Source: Euclidia mi (taxonomy: Eukaryota; Arthropoda; Insecta; Lepidoptera; Erebidae). Taken from it: 64,000 nucleotides of DNA. Location of the stretch: the NCBI GenBank assembly GCA_944739405.2, contig OX123183.2, positions 122,520,331-122,584,330 on the forward strand, read 5' to 3'. The notes beneath the pieces were generated by a model that saw only the letters and a program-made list of their open reading frames with translations, had not been told where the DNA came from and did no database searches. Below, one piece after another: positions 1 to 11,729 of the stretch (positions within the stretch are counted from its first letter, which is position 1; each line of letters opens with the position of its first letter). The translations under genes and the position numbers were made by a program.

Positions 1-175
1 CGGTTTCACCCGCCTACTTCGCGTACCTGGTTAATTTATAGCTTACGTTACTCCTTGGTACATCAGCTATCCGCCAGTGAAAGTCCCATTAAAATCGGTC
101 CAGCCGTTCCAGAGATTAGCGAGAACAAACAGAAAGACAGACAGACAGACAAAATTTTAAAAAATGTTATTTCGG
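1..175 (+). repeat. 3' end of an interspersed element with ACAG(ACAG)n tail
   Basis: The stretch ends AACAAACAGAAAGACAGACAGACAGACAAAA-like, with a repeated GACA tail and then an A-rich run. I recognise this as the usual 3' end of a common lepidopteran interspersed repeat. It is cut by the window edge. From 176 to 430 nothing identifiable remains. Confidence 0.5.
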
Positions 176-429
176 TATATGTACCGTGTATACATCCATA
201 TGCATTTAGTAAAAAGTGATTATTTTAATAATACCTACAAACAGACACTCTAATTTTATTAGTATGCATAGATAATGCAGCAGTAGACACAATAAGACAA
301 ATGTAATGTGCTGTATGGGCGAGAAGACAATAGCGGGACGAACTGGACTGTAGGGATAGGCGTGCCGAGGCACACAAGTGAAACGTAAGACGTCAGAAGA
401 TGCACTCTATAATTAATAATGAATACACA

Positions 430-665
430 TAATATTCTATTATTTCCGTGTGGTGACGGATTAAGAATACGGAATGTCACCACCCCATATCATGCCATGG
501 GTGTCGTAAGAGCCGACAGAGGGAGCATATAATGCAGAGAACAGCACTGTAAGAGAAGGAAAACTTGATACAAACCCTATACCAACCCGTTTAGCCAGCG
601 TGGTATAGTAGGCCAATTCCTGCTTTTAGGCAGTAGTGGACTGTTAAAGGCTGATGATGTGACAC
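430..665 (+). repeat. interspersed repeat (LINE 3'-end-like) with GATGATG end, copy 1
   Basis: The block from CGTGTGGTGACGG through TGGTATAGTAGGCCAATT to GGCTGATGATG is matched in reverse complement at 10355-10585 and partly at 60121-60262 and 55770-55840. A GATGATG end is typical of a LINE 3' tail. No coding sequence is left. From 665 to 1520 I see no convincing feature; the 105-codon open frame at 1001-1318 has no recognised domain. Confidence 0.6.
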
Positions 666-1519
666 ATAATATATAGGAAGGTGACACTACACTACACCTC
701 CATTGCAAACGAAAATAAAAAAATAGGTTACAATTTTTATGCTCTAAGAAACCGTGTGAAATTATTTTAAGATATATATGATTACATAGGACGCTGCCAC
801 TACACTACATACATTTATAGGAAGGATTGGCCTGTGCTGGCACAAAGTAGTGTGGCAAGAGAAGAGTTTTGTCCTGCAGAGGGACGCTACAGGCTGTAAA
901 CAAAAAAATAAAATGTGTTGTATCACTGAATTTCAAATGTTTATGGTTTGTACAATGGCAAAGACTATAAGCCTGAATATATCAAGGGAACACTGACACT
1001 ATGAAGACGAATACCGATAAAATTTCTCTCTTCTTCTTAGTCGCACTATCGGTCTTTACACAGCCAGTTACTCTATTAGCAATCCTTGTCAACGACCTGT
1101 TTGACATGGCATGGTCAGACGATCCTTTCTATAATTTTATTGTAAGAACTACTCGTACACACCTCGTTTCTGCCTCTATACATCAGAATATGTGCTGTAT
1201 CTTGTCGACGCCACGCCAGCGAAGTCGCGAGCAGAAGCTACTATTTATGCCCGTTCTAGGAACCACACTAGAAACATTACTATCCATTCCATCCATATTC
1301 CAGCTAATAAACAACTGAAACACATAATCGCATCACCTAAAATCCGAGTAACGTTACAAAAAGGTCGACATTTCATTCGTTATGTTGTTTTGGATCCGGC
1401 ACGTAATCAGTTTACGTAGCGAGAGTACCTACGAAGTGAAAGCGAGCTCTTTTTGGTTCATCTTTTTGGCGTCATATCTGGATATATACCCATAATAGAT
1501 TTTAAACTTTCGCGATTTG

Positions 1520-2014
1520 TATACATCATACAAAATAATTAAGCGGGTCGTAATCGCGTTAACTTAACTTATTTAAGGTATAAATACCTATTTGTTTCCG
1601 ACGTTTCGCTCGTCTTGCACCGAGCGTGGTCGCGGAGAGACTGATGAAAACTCAGCGCCGTCTTGTGGAAGTGCGGGATTCGGCACTTACCCTCACTTGG
1701 TTTTTATTAAACTTCGCAGTTTCAACTGGGAGGTTGGATATAGATTATCGGCTACTTGGGATCCAGTCATCAGCAAATGTAAACACCGCCGCAGTGATAA
1801 ATCTTAACAGTGTGTAGACGTCATTAGTGTAGTGTGTCGGAGTACCGACATTGCGAACTTTCACATCGCACACCCGCGCTGAGCTCTCATCAGTCTCTCC
1901 GCGACCACGCTCGGTGCAAGTCGAGCGAAACGTCGGAAACAAATAGGTATTTATACCTTAAATAAGTTAAGTTAACGCGATTAAGACCCGCTTAATTATT
2001 TTGTATGTTGTATA
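1520..2014. mobile_element. Penelope-like element remnant flanked by a ~135-bp inverted repeat
   Basis: The segment 1520-1657 is repeated in inverted orientation at 1874-2014 with only a few differences; the shared core includes GACGTTTCGCTCG and GGTCGCGGAGAGACTGATGA. The spacer encodes on the + strand SFNWEVGYRLSATWDPVI, which resembles the extreme C-terminus of Penelope-like proteins. The broken full-size element at 34.3-36.5 kb ends in NFNREEGFKLSSTWNPVI and has the same downstream pattern (ACGTTTCGAGACG, GTGGTCGC). So this is a short 3' fragment of the same superfamily, with its terminal sequence duplicated head to head. Confidence 0.7.
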
Positions 2015-2590
2015 TACCCATATATATATATACCCACGTACCTACAATCTAGTTGCAAACTAGGTACTAGTAGTATAGTATTGTATTGTCCGTGATAGTA
2101 CCTGTATGTGTGTATGTACGTATATATATGTATTATTACATAAATCATCAATGGTACACGATTTCACTAGATCCGTAGAGAACTGACCTGAACCCATCTG
2201 TTTATTGAATCACAAACTTACAAAATAAGTTCCTAAAGTCCCACACGATACAGGATTTATTGCTAGTGAGAGAGTTATTAAAAGAGAACCAAAACGTTGT
2301 GTTGTATCAAAATCATCTTGCGACGTAGTGGATCGCTTCATAACATCACTAGATAAACAGCCAAACTACGAAACTACACCCAATACTAGCGATATTATAG
2401 CAAACATCTGATAATCTTCAGACTAACATCTACGATCAACATGAATACGATAACGATATAATAGTATAATAGTAAAACATAGCGTAGAATATATCGAAAG
2501 AGTGGATATCGTGAACCTGTCAAAAGAATATATTATAGAGCTCAGTGCAATTGAAATTCCTAAAATAAACTGTATAATTATTTATAAGTT
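2015..2590. other. AT-rich stretch with no identifiable gene
   Basis: There are short TATATA and GTATGT runs near 2018-2030 and 2105-2130. Nothing coding or clearly repeated inside the window. Confidence 0.5.
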
Positions 2591-4318
2591 TGTATACAGC
2601 CGATTGACATATTGATATATTTTATAACCAAATGGAAAAAGTTTTACAAAAGTTAAATATGAAAAATTCCCAGAAATACATAATTATAGGCGGCGACTTT
2701 AATATAAATGTACATAATAAAAATAAACAAACATTAAATTTAATTAATTTCATGAAAACGCACAACCTTAAACAAATAGTTCGTGATCCAACACGAGTCA
2801 CAAAACCACATCTACTTGCATTGATTTATTGTTTACAAATTACCCAAACGTAATTGTTACATTATCCATAGGAGATTACGATCTCTCAGATCACAAAGCT
2901 ATAAATAAAAAACTTAAATTAGAAAACATATCAAAAGTAAACTCAGTACAAAAATTGTATATTTAAAAAAGGATTTTCGGCCCAAATCAGATTGTACGTT
3001 TTAAAAACACTTTAAAAATGTAAATTGGAATAATACAATAAAAGATGACAAAAACATAAATGAGAACTATGAATGCTTCAGTAATAAAGTAACAGAATAC
3101 CTAAATACATGTATACCAATACAGAAAATCAAGATTTCAAATAAACCCAAAAAGGGATGGCTCACAAGTGGTCTAAAGAAATCATGCAAACACAAAAGAA
3201 TTTTAAACTATCCTAAATGAAACTAAGGACATTACTATAAAGAAATACTACACAACATATACAAATATTCTAAAACGATCAGTTAAAATTGCAAAAAAAA
3301 CGAATACATAAGGCAAATGAAAAACTCAGATAATGAAATAAAAACTATGTGGAAAGTCATTAACACAAAAACAGGCAAGCTAAAAAATAAAAAGTAGGAA
3401 AACATATCTTTAAAAATTAATAACAGCATCATCAAATGCCCGAAAAAGGTAGTTAATACATTTAATGATTATTTTGCCACAGTAGTTCACAACCCTAATC
3501 ATACATATTCAAATAAACCCATTGGCCGAAGTGTTGTAAACCCGCCAGTATGTTCCATGTACCTGCCGCCAGTAAGCCAAAAGGAAATCGTAAGGATCAT
3601 AAATTTAACCAAAAACAAACACAGCTACGGTATAGATGAAATATCGCCTATATTACTGAAAAAATGCACAGCTGAACTTTCTACTCCATTGACCTTATTA
3701 ATTAATCAAAGTTTCCAAGACGGACACTTTCAAGATTTATTAAAAATTTCACTGATTATGCCCATACATAAAAAAGGGGATACCTTAGTGCCTAGTTACT
3801 ATAGACCTATTGCGCTATTACCCACGTTTTCAAAAATATTTGAAAAAACAATGTTTAACCGACTTTACGCATTTTTAGAAAAATATCACATATTAGACGA
3901 TAGCCAAAATGGGTTCAGAAAATTTAGATCAACCACTGTAGCGGTTTATAAGTACATACAAAGAGCGCTCCAATACTTAAATGATAAAAAACACGCCATA
4001 GGCTTGTTACTTGATATGTCTAAAGCGTATGACAAAGTACTATACGACATACTTTTAATGAAACTGAATGGCTGTGGAGTCAGAGGGCCTGCCTACTCAT
4101 GGTTTAGGTCATACTTAAGCAACAGAACGCAAATAGTCCAAATAGAACATATAAATGAAGAAATGACAGAAATAAAATCAGTTAGGTCTCAAGTAAAACA
4201 TCTTTCATGTTCCATCCTCCAGGGCAGCGTTTTGGGATGTATACTATTTCTGATATACATTAATGACTTGCCAAAATGTTTAGACCCAGATTACCTACCA
4301 GTTCTATTTGCTGACATA
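2590..4318 (+). pseudogene. decayed Jockey/CR1-type LINE ORF2, 5' part (endonuclease and RT up to the catalytic box)
   Basis: This is a non-LTR retrotransposon polyprotein that would nick DNA and reverse-transcribe its RNA. An endonuclease piece is visible at 2632-2853 (IIIGGDFNINV, a core APE-type motif), followed by stops and frame changes. An open RT stretch at 3557-4318 carries YGIDEISPILLKK, YYRPIALLPTFSKIFEK, SQNGFRKFRST, LLLDMSKAYDKV and CILFLIYINDL, ending at LPVLFAD. There the element is interrupted by a second LINE, and the remainder of the catalytic box continues at 6679. Multiple frameshifts show it is dead. The clade assignment (Jockey group) rests on motif style only. Confidence 0.8.
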
Positions 4319-6678
4319 AAGACATATTTATTTCTGCATTTTGGTTGTTTACAACACTTATACATGTCAAAACCCTATTCTAGATGATGCCGGCTTTTCC
4401 TAGCTAAATGACTTCTTGAGAAGAAAAGCCGAAACAAACTCAGAGTCATTGTTTTTTTTTGTCACTTCAATTTCTTTAGTCTTTTCTTTCTCTTCAAAGA
4501 TCTTTTTAAGTCCAGACAAAAAAAGGGTTTAGTATGCAAGTACAATGCAGGAAATCATCTGACGCTTTTGACTGACTCGGCCCACTGATGGCCCGCATTC
4601 AACAGCAATCGTACGGCTCAACCTTGATTGAGGGAGCCAGCACGATCTGTATCACTATGCCTCCACGCCATCAGAAGGTGTATGCATAAGCATGTCAGCC
4701 TAAGCCATCAGACAGGTTGCCACAACTATTTGTATATGTTTAATAATGCCCACATCGTACTCACAACTTTACATGCTAATACATAGTAAAATTCATGTTG
4801 TAAACAATATGTAAAATTATAAAAATTTAAACAATAAAATGTCATATATTTAAATGTCAGAAAATATTATTGACTGTCAATTTAATAATGTCTAAAAAAT
4901 AAAATAATAATATATTACTTAAGTAATTTTATATGTCAAAAGAAAATAACAATGTCAAATCAAACAATGTCAAAACAAAATAAATAAAATTACAAATGTC
5001 AAATCAAAAATGTCAGAATGTAAAGATATAAGTACTACAAATGTAAATAAAAATATTATGTCACTAATTTCAAAATGTCAAAATTCATAATGTCAATTCA
5101 TAATTTAATGTCAATTCATAATTTTTAAACTCAATTCCAGGCGTTTTTGTCTACTAAATAATCTTTAACTGTGTAATAAGCTTTTGAACACAAGCTCTGT
5201 TTAATAAATACTTTGAATTTATTAATACTTAGTTCCTGAATATTGCCTGGAATTTTGTTGTAAAAACGTATGCTTTGACACTTGTATGAGTTACTTATTT
5301 TTTGTAGTCTAGTTAAAGGTAGAACAAGTTTGTTTTTGTTTCGTGTATTTAATTTATGAATGTCGCTGAATTTAGGAAACATATTTATATTTTTCCTGAC
5401 ATATAACAAGTTCTCATAAATGTATTGAGATGCGACGGTCATTATCTTAATTTCTTTAAATTTTTCCCTCAGTGAATGCCTTGAACCAAGACTGTAGATT
5501 GCACGAATAGCCCGCTTCTGCAGTACAAACACAGTTTAAATGTCAGCTGCGTTGCCCCATAATAAAATGCCATATGACATTATGCTCTGGAAATAACTAA
5601 AATATACTAATCTGGCCGTATCTATATCAGTTAACTGACGAATTTTATAACCGCGTACGCTGCAGAGCTAAGTCTATTCGACAACTGACCTATATGTGGG
5701 CCCCACTGTAGCTTAGAATTAGATTCTATTTACAAATGTCAAATCAAAATTGTTAGTAAAAAAGTAAAAGTAGTCAAAGGTTATGCCTAAGAATACGGTG
5801 TTATCTATAAGATCCAACTCTTTTCCATTCAAAAATATGTTAGGTTTAACTTGTTTTACATTCGGTCTTGAAAATCGTATACATTTTGTTTTTCTTTCAT
5901 TTAACAGTAAATTGTTAGCAGTAAACCATTGAACTACTTTAGAGCGAGCGCTATTTACATCGTTATTATTTGATTGTTCTCGTCTAAGTTTAAAGATAAG
6001 TGATGTATCATCAGCAAATAACACTATCTTTTCATTATTTTGCATAATATATGGCAAATCATTAATATATACAAGGAAAAGGAATGGACCAAGAATTAAA
6101 CCTTGCGGCACTCCCATTGTGACCACTGAACCCATAGAAACTTTTCCATTTACCTCAACTCTCTGTATCCTTTTACTCAAATATGATGTTAGGAGATCCA
6201 AAGCAGTGTTCTTAACTACATAGTAATGTAATTTCCTGATCAATGTTTCATGAAAAACGCAATCAAAAACCTTAGATAAGTCACAAAAGACTCCTAGAGC
6301 ATCATGCGACTCCTCCCAGGCATCAAAAATACTATCTAAAAGCTCAACTCCAGCATCGGTAGTTGAGCGACCCCTAGTAAAACCAAATTGTTTTTCATGT
6401 AACAGCTTATTGTTATTAAAATGAGTTTGAAGCTGGCCTAGAATTATTTTTTCAAAAATTTTACTAAACGTGGGTAGCACAGATATTGGCCTATAATTTG
6501 TGGGGTCAGATGTGCTACCTGATTTAAATAACGAAATTACTTTACTACTTTTCATTTGATCAGGAAACACACCACAGTCAATGCATCTATTGAAAATCAT
6601 TGCCAGTTCAGGTGCTACTGTGTTGATTATGGATTTCGTAATCACAACAGAATTGCCCCAAAGATCAAATGAAAACAA
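4319..6678 (-). mobile_element. 5'-truncated Jockey-type LINE nested in the FADD box of the older LINE
   Basis: This minus-strand LINE begins inside the RT domain (6678). It encodes SDPTNYRPISVLPTFSKIFE, KQFGFTRGRSTTDAG, GVFCDLSKVFDCV, VPQGLILGPFLFLVYINDL and an intact IVLFADDTSLIF catalytic box (5719-6678). After some damage around 5533-5760 (SSAAYAV, SIMSYGILLWGNAAD) it resumes in an open stretch at 5131-5532 ending KDYLVDKNAW. The 3' UTR runs from 5130 down to about 4320, with about a dozen ATGTCA-type motifs, and ends AATAAATATGTC in the sense direction. Related 3' ends occur at 32640-33288 and 61250-61560. The host LINE reads FAD on the left and DDVSILIQ on the right, so it landed between catalytic codons; GAC is the minimal target duplication. 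Confidence 0.85.
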
Positions 6679-7510
6679 GACGATGTCTCAATTCTAATCC
6701 AATGTGACAACTTAAACTATAACAACCAACTACAAAATACTCTGCAAACTATTATCCAATGGCTTCAGGAGCACAACATGGAAATAAACGCGACTAAAAC
6801 CAAGAGCATGCAATTCAGATCGTACAAGAAATCACCCTGAGATCTACACATAACTTATCAGAACACACAACTTGAAGAAGTTAACACATTTAAGTTATTA
6901 GGTATAAACATAGACACGCACATAAATTGGAAAACTCACATAGAACACGTCAAATCCAAATTATCGAAATTCATTTACGCACTCTTCCAAATTAAACAAA
7001 TCACAGACACACAAACAGCGCTATCAGCATATTACGCTTATGCATTCTCTTGGCTAAGGTATGGTATCATGCTTTGGGGAAATAGTTTCAATGTCGAGGA
7101 ACTTTTTATAATACAAAAAAATGTATCCGGATTTTAGCACAAGTCAATACACAAAGTTGTAAACCATATTTTAAAAAGTTATATATATTAACATTACCAT
7201 CCATATACATATTAGGTATATGCACATTCGTTCACAAGCATATTGAAATGTTTATGAAAATAAAAGACATCCACAACATAAATACACGTCATAAAGATAG
7301 ACTGTATTTGCCGTGCTCTAAAACTAAAATGCTTTTATGGGAATTAAATTATTCAATAAATTACCCCCGAACATTAGAAATGAAAAAATAGAAAGGTTAT
7401 TTATAAAAAATCTAAAACAGTTATTAAACGAAAAATGCTACTATTCCGTTTCAGAATACCTATCTAACCAACAAATTATAATTAGAAAATTGGACATTTA
7501 AAAATTAAAA
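6679..7510 (+). pseudogene. decayed LINE ORF2, 3' part (continuation of 2590-4318)
   Basis: The frame resumes with DDVSILIQCDN immediately after the nested insertion. It continues through WLQEHNMEINATKTKSMQF (the thumb-region motif of non-LTR RTs), LLGINIDTHINWKTHIEHVK, and SWLRYGIMLWGNSFN, to a C-terminus near 7500 resembling SVSEYLSNQQ. Several stops and frameshifts interrupt it (around 6838, 7138 and 7390). The architecture matches the C-terminal half of Jockey-group ORF2. Confidence 0.8.
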
Positions 7511-8686
7511 TGACTAGTGTAGTATACATTTCAATAAATGACGATAGCCATTCATAGATAGATTAATAAAAAATAAAAACCTGAATTAATTTACGTTCCT
7601 ATAATATTATTTTGAATTATTATAATTGTGAATGATATACTATTATTTCCAAATAATTATTACGTTTAATCAAATATACTGTGACTGTCTCGGCTTTACA
7701 CCGAAACCGATTAGGGTAGGCGACTTGGAGAAGGAAATGGACTGTATTCAGAGGATAGCGGTTCTTCGCCGCCTAGAAAGGAATAAGGGAAGAGGAGATG
7801 GATACGGGAGGAGGTGATTGAGTGGGTATAGGATACTTCCAGGATGGAAGGCACTTACCTTATACAGCCTTCTTCGTTTCTTTTCCTCCTGGTGTTTTCG
7901 TGATGTAGCTGCTTGTTTTCACTTCACTCACTAGCGGGTTTTCCTTGGTGGAAGCGGCAAAATCACATACAGCGGCGCGGCGCGGAGCGGTATCGAGACG
8001 GCGTTCTTAGCGAGCAGAATGTTCTAGACTGTCCGTCGCGTTCACGATCGCTGCGACGAATCAGGCCAAAGGCAGTGCCTCTTCCAGGGAGAGGGATAGA
8101 GCGGGACGGTAATATGATATCGCTCGCACTAGACGTGGAACGATTGATCTTGGTGCGATTAGTTACAGATAGGAAGGTAGATGGCGCTACCAGTGACAAT
8201 ATGCTTCTTACTATTCTGAACTAGATATATATTACTATTAAATTCAAATAATTTGCTGATACTATAATATAATTATTTCTATTTAGTAACCATACCATTT
8301 TTAATCTATTTCTTATATTATACAATTATTCTCATCAAATACATAATGATATATACCTACTGATACATTATTATGCCAAAAACTCTCCTCTAACTATTTT
8401 AAATTATATAAAACTATCAAATTCAAATACATAATTAGTTTGATTTTATAATGTATTAATTGAAAAGTAATATAGATATCTATAAGTATGTAAATAATCT
8501 TTAATAATATTATATAATTTGCTCAAAAATATGTAAATGTAAACTACAACAAAATTCTTTATGATTTAGGTAATATATCACATTGCTACGCCTGAAAAAG
8601 GCACTAAGTCTGAAGTTCAACATCAATGTATACCACCTAATGTAAACTTAGTTTGCAATAAAGATTTGATTTGATTTGATTAACAA
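7511..8686 (+). repeat. probable 3' UTR and (TTTGA)n tail of the decayed LINE, split by an LTR-like copy
   Basis: AT-rich sequence follows the ORF2 end. At 8655-8683 an AATAAAG motif is followed by GATTTGATTTGATTTGAT, a poly-pentanucleotide tail typical of LINE 3' ends. The 7830-8192 block inside it belongs to a different family. Assigning the tail to this LINE is inference from position and orientation. Confidence 0.45.
7830..8192 (-). mobile_element. probable solo LTR of a BEL/Pao-type element
   Basis: The block shares scattered but collinear matches with 11210-11552: TTACCTT, TTCTAGA(C)CGTCCGT-like, GATCGCTCGCA, GTGGAACGATTGA, and GGTAGATGGCGCTACCA at the end. At the second locus this sequence lies directly downstream (minus sense) of a G-rich tract and BEL/Pao pol remnants, so I read it as the LTR. 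The outer boundary near 7830 is uncertain. Confidence 0.45.
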
Positions 8687-8689
8687 ACT

Positions 8690-9830
8690 CATCAAACTGT
8701 TCCTCAGTCACGTTCGAGTGCCCGCTTCGATCACTCACGGCTATCCGTACTAAAGCTTACCTACTTATATCGACTCTAACAAATGAACGAAGCCTGGATA
8801 GACAACTCGATTTTGGGGCTGTGGATAGCAGCTGTGTCTTCACTACCACACACAAAAACCAACCTTAACTTATCAGCTTTAGAGTCCAATTTTGATTGGA
8901 TTTGTACCCAAATAGGGGGTTGGATAGTAAATCCAATATTTGAATTTGAAGTACGTTTGTTTTGCTAGTAATAGTGTTAGTAGAGAGAGCTCAAGAAATG
9001 ATTCCTTTCAGTCAATCGCTGTTGCTTTTGGGTTCGTTTTATGTTCAACGTAACGAGATTTAAAAGGTTTCGCGATGTATGTGTGGAGTAAAAGAATGAG
9101 AAGGCAGTTTACTGGTTACAGATGGTAGTGAAAGGCAACGTAATGGCAAGATTTCATTACTGTGATGCGTATGTTTTGATAGTGAAGTTCTGTGAAGAGT
9201 GCTACAACGTATGTAGTAACTACATCATCGTTTACCCGGTATATAAACTGTGCCACTGCTAGGCACGGGTCTCTTCTCACTATAAGAAGGGTAAGATAGT
9301 CCAGCACGCTGGCCAAATGCGAGTCGGCAGACTTCACATATCTTTCGAGAACTCTCAGGCATTCATGATTCCGTACGATGTTTTCCCTTCATCATTTAGC
9401 AAAGGGTGGCGTTTATTTGGTGCGCGTTCATAATCTGTTTGATTTATTTTTATTATCAAAACATGTGTTTTGTTAGTTTTAGTTTAATATATGTGCTACG
9501 CCGTAGCATTAACATTGCATGTGCTACAGACGTAGCTACAATAGTAACCAATAGCAGTATGACGGTATATCGCTACGGGGGCATACGTGTTCCATCAAGA
9601 CTTGACCACGGTGCTCAACATTTCGATTGCGTTTCCTTTACTGAATATTAATCAGCGGTGTTATAACGGGACTTAGTTACAAAATACCTGAGGGTAAGGT
9701 ATGTATAGAGAAGGGACTGGCCGAAGGAAGATGATGAGGCACTGTCGACAGTAAGCTGTCGGTCGAAACACATCATAGATACTGTTATGTTTCTTATATT
9801 TATGTAGATACTCAAAACTATTCAATCTAT
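8690..9830. other. no identifiable feature
   Basis: Short open frames at 8783-8968 and 9406-9651 show no recognisable domain or splice context. Composition is like the surrounding intron. Confidence 0.5.
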
Positions 9831-9831
9831 C

Positions 9832-10025
9832 TAATACTAATATATAAAACTGAAGAGTTTGTTTGTTTGTTTGCTTGAACGCGCTAATCTTAGGAACTAC
9901 TGGTCCGATTTGAAAATTGTTTCAGTGTTAGATAGCCCATTTACTGAGGACTAAGGCTATATAACATCACGCTATGAGCCACGGGAGCGGAGCAGTAGCC
10001 AGTAGCAACCGCGGGCTCACCTAGT
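9832..10025 (+). mobile_element. Helitron-like non-autonomous repeat, copy 1
   Basis: The unit runs from CTAATACTAATATATAAAACTG through GTTTGTTTGTTTG, CGCGCTAATCT, ACTACTGGTCCGATTTG, and ATAACATCACGCTATGAGCC to GCGGGCTCACCTAGTA. The CTAG-type end and lack of terminal inverted repeats fit Helitrons; I recognise the body as a very common lepidopteran repeat (Lep1-like, from memory). Related copies are at 18562-18681 and 37655-37820. Confidence 0.55.
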
Positions 10026-10124
10026 ATTTATATATTATTAAATAAACTCCCCGGCCGTTCTGCCTGCCTGTATGAACGATTTAAACTCAAAACTACTTAT
10101 GTAATTCCTGAGGAATATTTAGAA

Positions 10125-10305
10125 ATATAATTCACTAGACGTCGCCAGCGGCTTCGCCCGCGTCAATTATACCTATAAACCTTCCTCTTGAATCATTCTA
10201 TCTATTAAAAAAAACGCATTACAGTCCGTTGCGTAGTTTTGAAGATTTAAGCATACATAGGGACAGACAGACAGAAGACCGACTTTGTTTTATACTATGA
10301 AGTGA
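10125..10305 (+). repeat. interspersed repeat with GGGACAGACAGACAG end, copy 1
   Basis: It contains CGCCAGCGGCTTCGCCCGCGT, then CTCTTGAATCA, CTATCTATTAAAAAAA, CCGTTGCGTAGTTTTGAAGATTTAAGCATACATAGGGACAGACAG-like sequence and TTTGTTTTATACTATG. The same order recurs at 19918-20165. This is a common tail shared by many lepidopteran repeats. Confidence 0.6.
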
Positions 10306-10354
10306 CAGAGGTGGAACCGTCGGCGAAGTCTACTTAAAGATAATATGCATTTTG

Positions 10355-10585
10355 CCGCATCATCATCAGCCTTTACCAGTCCACTGCTGGACTAGGCCTC
10401 TCCTTTGAAAGGCGAAATTGGCCTACTATACCACGCTAGCCAAACGGGTTTGTATCAAGTTTTCCTTCTCTTACAGTGCTGTTCTCTGCATAGTATGGTC
10501 CCTCTGTCGGCTCTTACTACACCCATGGAATGATATGGGGTGGTGACAATCCGTATTCTTAATCCGTCACCACACGGACGACATT
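10355..10585 (-). repeat. interspersed repeat (LINE 3'-end-like), copy 2, with CATCATCATC end
   Basis: Reverse complement of the 430-665 unit: CATCATCATCAGCC, GGCCTACTATACCACGC, GGGGTGGTGACAATCCG. The CATCATCATC end is the complement of the GATGATG tail. From 10590 to 10920 nothing recognisable is seen. Confidence 0.6.
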
Positions 10586-10924
10586 GCCGCATACCGGTAA
10601 ATAAATTAAATCAATGATTCGCTTACATTTAATGATACTAATCACGTTTATGTGCGGTCACGTTATGTTTTCCACAAACAATGAGAGAATAGTTCATATC
10701 AATATAATGTTTCATGATCATGACAGATGTATAGGGCTGACCAATATGATTTTTGGAAATACATTTAGAACCTTTGTAAAATACTTTTTAAAACATGTTT
10801 CACGCTAGCAATACCTCTAACTTCTGATTCACTAGTCAAATCCTGTGTTACAAGAACCTTTACAAATATTCTCAAGGACAATAAAACCAAGTGAAACCAT
10901 TTGTGGGCAAATGTTGTAGTAGTG

Positions 10925-11085
10925 CTGGTTAGAAGTACCTTGAACAGAAGAGCATGCATGAGGAATCTGATGGGAGTGAATGAAGCAAGAGAGATATGTC
11001 AGGATCGTTGCAAATGGCGTTCCGTAGTCTCTGCCTACCCCTCCGGGAAACAGGTGTGAGTCTATGTATATACCAAAAAATGTTT
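10925..11085 (+). pseudogene. C-terminal scrap of an RTE-type LINE whose 3' end matches the SINE tails
   Basis: The + frame reads CMRNLMGVNEAREICQDRC, then KWRSVVSAYPSGKQV and a stop at about 11058. It resembles the last residues of RTE-group ORF2 (compare SVEQLFRLAADRDEYKKL at 21380-21430). The DNA for SAYPSG onward, CTCTGCCTACCCCTCCGGG then GGTGTGAGTCTATGTATA, is the same tail found at the 3' end of the tRNA-headed SINEs in this window. The element is 5'-truncated to about 130 bp. Confidence 0.6.
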
Positions 11086-11209
11086 CGGCGAACCGAATGT
11101 TCCTGGTCGATTTGGGAAAACTATTAATATTGTGGACTGCAGGATTTGGGTTCTTATCGACTAGGAAATGAGGAAGTGAATGATAATGGGTTCATGGAAA
11201 GGATAGGAG

Positions 11210-11565
11210 ACGAATAGACGGGGTGTGGGAACACGCCTTACCTTGTACGTCAGTCCTCTTTCCTTGCAAATGGCAGCCTCCTGGTGTATTCGAGAATCCT
11301 GAAGCTGCATTGAATCATTCCACTACACAATCACTTCACTCGCGGGCGGTTTGTTGAGTTTTTGGTATAAAGCGGGAGCGGTAAAAATATATCGGTGCGA
11401 TTTGTTTTCGTCGCGACACGGATTATTCTAGACCGTCCGTAGGCGTGCCTTGGGAGCGAGGGAAGGAGACAATAGGATCGCTCGCATTGGACGAGCAAGC
11501 GTGGAACGATTGACGTTGATGTGATTAATTCTCGATGGAAAGGTAGATGGCGCTACCATATCCCC
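11210..11565 (-). mobile_element. BEL/Pao polypurine-like tract plus probable 3' LTR
   Basis: In minus sense a purine/G-rich tract (GGGCCGGGGGGATA, 11552-11570) is followed by TGGTAGCGCCATCTACC and about 340 bp related to 7830-8192. Upstream in minus sense lies the pol fragment at 11730-12602. Together these suggest the 3' end of a BEL/Pao element. The far LTR end is not resolved. Confidence 0.45.
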
Positions 11566-11729
11566 CCGGCCCTAAAGGGTTGCCTTTAAAAGAAATAGAA
11601 TTGAATTTAGCTATGTTGGCTGTACAACCGCATAACCCATCAATAGGCTAAGACAGCGATATGATAATAAAATTAATCTAAATTAACTTTAGCGAAAACT
11701 TCAAACGCAATAATAGCGAAAACTACAAA

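Noticed and set aside
1001..1419. Two overlapping + strand frames with a hydrophobic N-terminus
   Set aside because: No domain, no splice context, composition like the intron; probably chance.
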